From Pyrinomonadaceae bacterium (GTDB lineage Bacteria > Acidobacteriota > Blastocatellia > Pyrinomonadales > Pyrinomonadaceae), in assembly GCA_028284415.1 (NCBI GenBank), contig JANQRU010000007.1:806001-870000 (forward strand): 64,000 nucleotides of DNA. The letters are read 5' to 3'. The position numbers and the translations under genes were made by a program. The notes under the pieces were generated by a model. The model ran no database searches. It was not told where the DNA came from and saw only the letters and a program-made list of their open reading frames with translations. This document shows, in pieces, positions 60,695 through 64,000 of the stretch (positions within the stretch are counted from its first letter, which is position 1; every line of letters starts with the position of its first letter).

Positions 60695-61228
60695 TTACAA
60701 AAATTCGCCCAATCTTCCTGTTTTTATGAATGAACCTGCCATATCGGTTATTGTGTGGCTCGCGGCACCTACCCACAAACCAACAAAGATCGAATAGAAA
60801 AAATACTCACCAAAATTATTGCGTCCAAATTCACCGATCTGCTGCCAGTTTTTCGTGAATTCGAACAAATGCGGAATTTCGCCACCCATATAGATTGTCG
60901 CAATAAAAGTTACGAGAAAAGATAAAAGCGTCAGAACACCTATAAAATAAACAACCCGCAAAAATGTTCCGAAAATAAGTCCGTGCGACCAACGCGAACG
61001 ATGTTTGAAAAAAGCTTGATACGGATACCAAAGCGATTTGAAAATTCCCCAGCGCGTGTATTGTTTTGAGAGTGTATCGAGATCAGGACCAAACATTAAT
61101 CCGCCGAATAAAAAAGTTGCTGTTACGGTTGTTGCAATAGCAACGCTGCCGGTCAATTTCCAAGCCGCCGCCCAAACAGGTGCGGTAAAGAGAAATGTAA
61201 CTGCGTCGTGCGTTTTTCCTGATGGCAT
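60695..61228 (-). CDS. DUF2227 putative metal-binding membrane protein
   Basis: This is a 177-residue membrane protein. PSGKTHDAVTF at the start, FGPDLDTLSKQYTRWG and HRSRWSHGLIFG form the conserved His/Asp set of DUF2227, a family related to YdjM-like membrane hydrolases. Three or four helices follow. The motifs suggest a metal site at the membrane face. It is 14 bases downstream of the endonuclease/phosphatase gene and so belongs to the PLD operon. Confidence 0.85.
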   Translation of the reverse strand: MPSGKTHDAVTFLFTAPVWAAAWKLTGSVAIATTVTATFLFGGLMFGPDLDTLSKQYTRWGIFKSLWYPYQAFFKHRSRWSHGLIFGTFLRVVYFIGVLTLLSFLVTFIATIYMGGEIPHLFEFTKNWQQIGEFGRNNFGEYFFYSIFVGLWVGAASHTITDMAGSFIKTGRLGEFL

Positions 61229-61242
61229 AAAGAGTATTTTTT

Positions 61243-61971
61243 CTATTGGCTAAACTTAAAATCGGCGACAAGCGGGATATGATCGGAGGCAACGAGTGCT
61301 TTTCGGCTGCGATGTATAAAAACATCAACGAGCTTTAAGTGATTATCATAATAGATATGATCAAGATGTAAAAGTGGTAAAACACCGGGGTAGGTTCTTT
61401 TTCTGGCAAGAATTTTTCGGATATCATCCGGATGAAAATGTGTTTTGAGAAGTTTTGAAGTTAAGCCCTTTGTCCATTCATTAAAATCTCCTAACAAAAT
61501 TCGCGGTGCAAAATGGTTTCTGTTGAGGATTTCCTTATCTAGAAGACGCTTTATCTGTCGGCGGCGTTCAAAAAATGCCGTGCCGAGATGTATGTTGTAG
61601 ATGTGCAGAAAACTTGTCGAGCCAATGTCTATATCCGCATGCAAACACCCACGCGGTTCTCTGCCTCTTATGCTGATGTCAAAATTTTTGGTTTCAGCTA
61701 TCGGAAAATGTGACAAGATTACATTGCCGTATGCTCCGCCACGATGTTTACGGTTTTCGCCGATCGTATATTCAAATCCCAACTCTTCAGCGATAAATTG
61801 GGCTTGGTCTTCTTCTGCACGGTCATTTTTTACCGAAACAACTTCCTGCAAAGCGATAATATCCGCATCGATTTCGCTTAAAACTTCAGCAATTCGCATA
61901 GGGCTTGTCTTCAAATCCAAACCTTTGCATTTGTGTATATTGTATGTAGCGATGCGAAAATTCTTTTTCAT
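61243..61971 (-). CDS. Endonuclease/exonuclease/phosphatase family protein
   Basis: This is a 242-residue EEP-fold enzyme with [19 protein letters not shown] (metal Glu), LLGDFNEW (Asp/Asn) and the C-terminal [10 protein letters not shown] (Asp-His). Such enzymes cut DNA, phospholipid headgroups or phosphoinositides; no signal peptide is present. The gene overlaps the phospholipase D gene by 4 bases. This pairing is seen in other bacteria with lipid-active PLD proteins, which hints at a phosphodiesterase role. Confidence 0.88.
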   Translation of the reverse strand: MKKNFRIATYNIHKCKGLDLKTSPMRIAEVLSEIDADIIALQEVVSVKNDRAEEDQAQFIAEELGFEYTIGENRKHRGGAYGNVILSHFPIAETKNFDISIRGREPRGCLHADIDIGSTSFLHIYNIHLGTAFFERRRQIKRLLDKEILNRNHFAPRILLGDFNEWTKGLTSKLLKTHFHPDDIRKILARKRTYPGVLPLLHLDHIYYDNHLKLVDVFIHRSRKALVASDHIPLVADFKFSQ

Positions 61972-63491
61972 TTTTCAAGTTTTCTCATTTCAATAGATGC
62001 TTCTTCCAAGTCATTTCGTTTTCTTTCTCTTTTCAGTTTTAAGAGTAATCTGACTGAATTAATAAAAAGTGAAGCGGTAAACCATAAACCAATTACTCCT
62101 AGAGGTATTGCAATAATTTTCGACCAAAAGATAGCCAAAATGCTAAGAATCAAGAGTAAAATACCACCCGTAAAAGCTATTTTCGCTTCGGTTGCACCAA
62201 GTTCACGTCGATTCTTTGATGTAAAAGATTTTCCAAATGCACTTCCAATAGCAACTGCAGAAGGAGCTATGCGAGCAGCACTCCCGGCAGAAGTTTTAAG
62301 ACTTCTTTTTCTTCGTCGACGTTTTTTTATTGGTCTTGCAGTATGTTTTTTGCTCAAAACAATTTCAGTAGCGTTTTCGAGATCAGTTAAATACATCTCC
62401 TGCATTTGCCTACCGAATTCCCTATCTTCAACCAAAACATCCAATTCGCAGTTGCTTACCCAACTTGCTAAGTTCAGATTGGTTGAACCCACACGCGACC
62501 AAAACCCATCTATTACAGCTGTTTTTGCATGAAGCATTGTTCCATTCCACTCAAAAATTTTCACTCCAGCCTCAAGCAAAGAACGATAACCAACTCGCGA
62601 AATGGCTTGCATCACAGCAATATCGGTCGTCGCCGGAACTAGAAGCCTGACATCCACACCATCTTGTGCAGCAGAAGTAAGAGTTTCGGTGTAAACACTC
62701 GTTGCGGCAAAATACGCGTCAGTTAACCACAGGGTTTCTTGTGCAATAGAGCCGAGTATCTGATCAAGTCTGTAAATACGTGCGTCTCCGGGCATACCTG
62801 CAACTACATGCAAACTTACGTCGCCAGCGTCTTCCAATAAATCTTCTCTCGCTAAATCACTTTCAGGAATCGCTTCGCCAATAGAAGCCCAAATTTCCGC
62901 AAAAGAATAATCAATATCGACAACTGCTTTTCCGCGAACCTCTACGCCTGTATCACGCCAAGCCTCAATTTCTTTTTCTGGATAACCGACCCACATCTGC
63001 CCGACGCACAATCCCGTTACAAAACCAACTTTTCCGTCAACAATTAAAACTTTTCGGTGATCCCGATTAATCCAGCCAAGGGGTGAATCAAAACGAAAAG
63101 GATTGTAGCAACGCACTTCGATGCCGTTTTCACGCAAACGCCGCCAGTATCTTTTTGATGTCTTCCCAAACCCGCCAACCCAATCGTATATCAAACGAAC
63201 TTTGACACCCTCTTTCGCCTTAGCAATCAAAGCATCGGCGAAGATTTTTCCCTGCTTATCTTCGTGAATTATGTAGCTTTCAAAATGTATGGTCTTTTCC
63301 GCGTTTTTAATCGCGGAAAGCCAAGCGGGATAATTTTCTTCTGCATCCTTTAATATCTTGACTTGATTTCCTTTAACTAATGGAGTTTCGGCAATCCTCG
63401 AAAAAGCTTCTTGTGATAAGCCGATTTTCGCAGGGTTTTCCCGAACATCGAGACGTAAATCTTTTTTCTTAGTTAAAGTAATCTCTTTCAT
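61968..63491 (-). CDS. Phospholipase D/cardiolipin synthase-like protein
   Basis: This is a 507-residue PLD-superfamily protein. The two HKD motifs are [16 protein letters not shown] and [24 protein letters not shown]-type basic segments around [13 protein letters not shown] precede the first. After the catalytic part, residues about 395-410 are strongly basic (KKRRRRKRS) and two C-terminal membrane helices follow (about 448-490). Cardiolipin synthases have N-terminal rather than C-terminal helices, so the topology is unusual. It heads a three-gene operon. Confidence 0.87.
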   Translation of the reverse strand: MKEITLTKKKDLRLDVRENPAKIGLSQEAFSRIAETPLVKGNQVKILKDAEENYPAWLSAIKNAEKTIHFESYIIHEDKQGKIFADALIAKAKEGVKVRLIYDWVGGFGKTSKRYWRRLRENGIEVRCYNPFRFDSPLGWINRDHRKVLIVDGKVGFVTGLCVGQMWVGYPEKEIEAWRDTGVEVRGKAVVDIDYSFAEIWASIGEAIPESDLAREDLLEDAGDVSLHVVAGMPGDARIYRLDQILGSIAQETLWLTDAYFAATSVYTETLTSAAQDGVDVRLLVPATTDIAVMQAISRVGYRSLLEAGVKIFEWNGTMLHAKTAVIDGFWSRVGSTNLNLASWVSNCELDVLVEDREFGRQMQEMYLTDLENATEIVLSKKHTARPIKKRRRRKRSLKTSAGSAARIAPSAVAIGSAFGKSFTSKNRRELGATEAKIAFTGGILLLILSILAIFWSKIIAIPLGVIGLWFTASLFINSVRLLLKLKRERKRNDLEEASIEMRKLEK

Positions 63492-63714
63492 CTGATGAAA
63501 TTCCGTAAATCAAATTTATACGAAAAACCTTTATTTACAAAGCATTTTTATGTCCAATGCATTTTGCAATCATCGTTTACAGCATTTTTGCAACTTGCCA
63601 AGCGAACAAGACTCAAAACCCCGATTTTGCTACACTTTTTGTTTGGCATTCTCTTTGCTTAATCTTAATTTTAGAAAATTTTCACATCCTTTCGCGTTTT
63701 TCGCGGGCAAAAAA
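63492..63714. other. Divergent intergenic region
   Basis: This 223-base gap lies between the phospholipase D gene and the UbiA gene. A TTCGCGTTTTTCGCGGGCAAA word of the TTCGTG repeat family abuts the UbiA start. Nothing else was recognised. Confidence 0.45.
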
Positions 63715-64000
63715 ATGAGAAACTTTTGGCAAAAACTAAAAACCACTCTGGAGATGATAAAGTTCGAGCATACTATCTTTGCTCTGCCTTTTGCATTTCT
63801 GGGTGCGGTTCTAGCAGCAAATGGACTCCCAACTTGGTCTCAAATTTTGTGGATAACCGTCGCAATGGTCGGAGCTAGAAGTGCGGCGATGAGTTTTAAT
63901 CGAATCGCTGATCGAAAAATTGACGGAGAAAATCCACGCACAGCCAATCGTGAACTCCCAAGCGGAAAATTATCCGTCGAATTCGCTTGGGCATTTATGA
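63715..64000 (+). CDS. ubiA: UbiA-family prenyltransferase (partial, cut by window end)
   Basis: The first 95 codons are present. [15 protein letters not shown] and the first Asp-rich motif [20 protein letters not shown] place it among 4-hydroxybenzoate prenyltransferase-like proteins (family pattern NxxxDxxxD). Two membrane helices are seen so far. It would attach a polyprenyl chain to an aromatic ring in quinone synthesis. The second Asp-rich motif lies beyond the window, and the symbol is by family. Confidence 0.85.
   Translation, partial: MRNFWQKLKTTLEMIKFEHTIFALPFAFLGAVLAANGLPTWSQILWITVAMVGARSAAMSFNRIADRKIDGENPRTANRELPSGKLSVEFAWAFM

Noticed and set aside
1-64000. tRNA and rRNA genes
   Set aside because: I looked for the T-loop GTTCGAATC-type signature with flanking stems and for rRNA blocks and found none I could support; a covariance search would be decisive.

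Overview
The window is a low-GC (mid-30s percent by eye), gene-dense stretch of a bacterial chromosome. Two things suggest Acidobacteriota, perhaps a Blastocatellia-like lineage: a secreted von Willebrand protein of the type common in that phylum, and the mix of conserved secreted and membrane families around it. This placement is an inference; no rRNA or tRNA gene was found to confirm it.

Layout. From 0 to 9 kb lie purB and the lysine/diaminopimelate genes asd, an aminotransferase, dapD and dapA, all on the minus strand. They are interrupted by a VWFA protein, a broken peroxiredoxin, two lipoproteins and an IS200/IS605-like (RAYT) element. From 9.5 to 15.4 kb, on the plus strand, come a carotenoid oxygenase and a LytS/LytTR two-component pair followed by two surface peptidases. 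From 15.4 to 25 kb are small membrane proteins, trpF, a B12/radical-SAM enzyme, dapB, dapE, a Bax1-like nuclease (DUF790) and a membrane-anchored methyltransferase. From 25 to 37 kb is accessory DNA: a desaturase-reductase fusion, a trypsin-Endonuclease I fusion with a membrane coiled-coil partner, an XPB-like helicase, two VapBC-type modules, then lysC and a short-chain dehydrogenase. From 37 to 44.5 kb are three paralogous membrane proteins, an acetyl-CoA synthetase-like enzyme, a DNA glycosylase and a second paralogous family. From 44.5 to 51.6 kb is a phenylalanine/tyrosine degradation cluster (Lrp regulator, phenylalanine hydroxylase, HPPD, homogentisate dioxygenase, an unknown enzyme, fumarylacetoacetase). 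From 51.7 to 64 kb are a large methyltransferase, purF, a rhodanese lipoprotein with an in-frame UGA, UDP-GlcNAc epimerase and dehydrogenase, a nuclease/phospholipase D pair and the start of a UbiA prenyltransferase.

How genes work together. Seven lysine-pathway genes (lysC, asd, dapA, dapB, dapD, dapE and a possible dapC) lie on one strand over 36 kb, separated by cargo. At two of them, dapA and lysC, a diverged orphan copy of the gene's own 3' end lies on the far side of the cargo. This is a footprint of insertion or recombination at gene 3' ends. The tyrosine cluster converts phenylalanine towards fumarate and acetoacetate; no maleylacetoacetate isomerase of the usual GST type is visible.

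The best candidates for undescribed biology are the trypsin-Endonuclease I fusion with its membrane partner (27.8-30.9 kb), the putative selenoprotein rhodanese (55.6-56.1 kb), the orphan 3'-end pattern at dapA and lysC, and the many palindromic repeat families, one of which sits in frame inside a coding gene.
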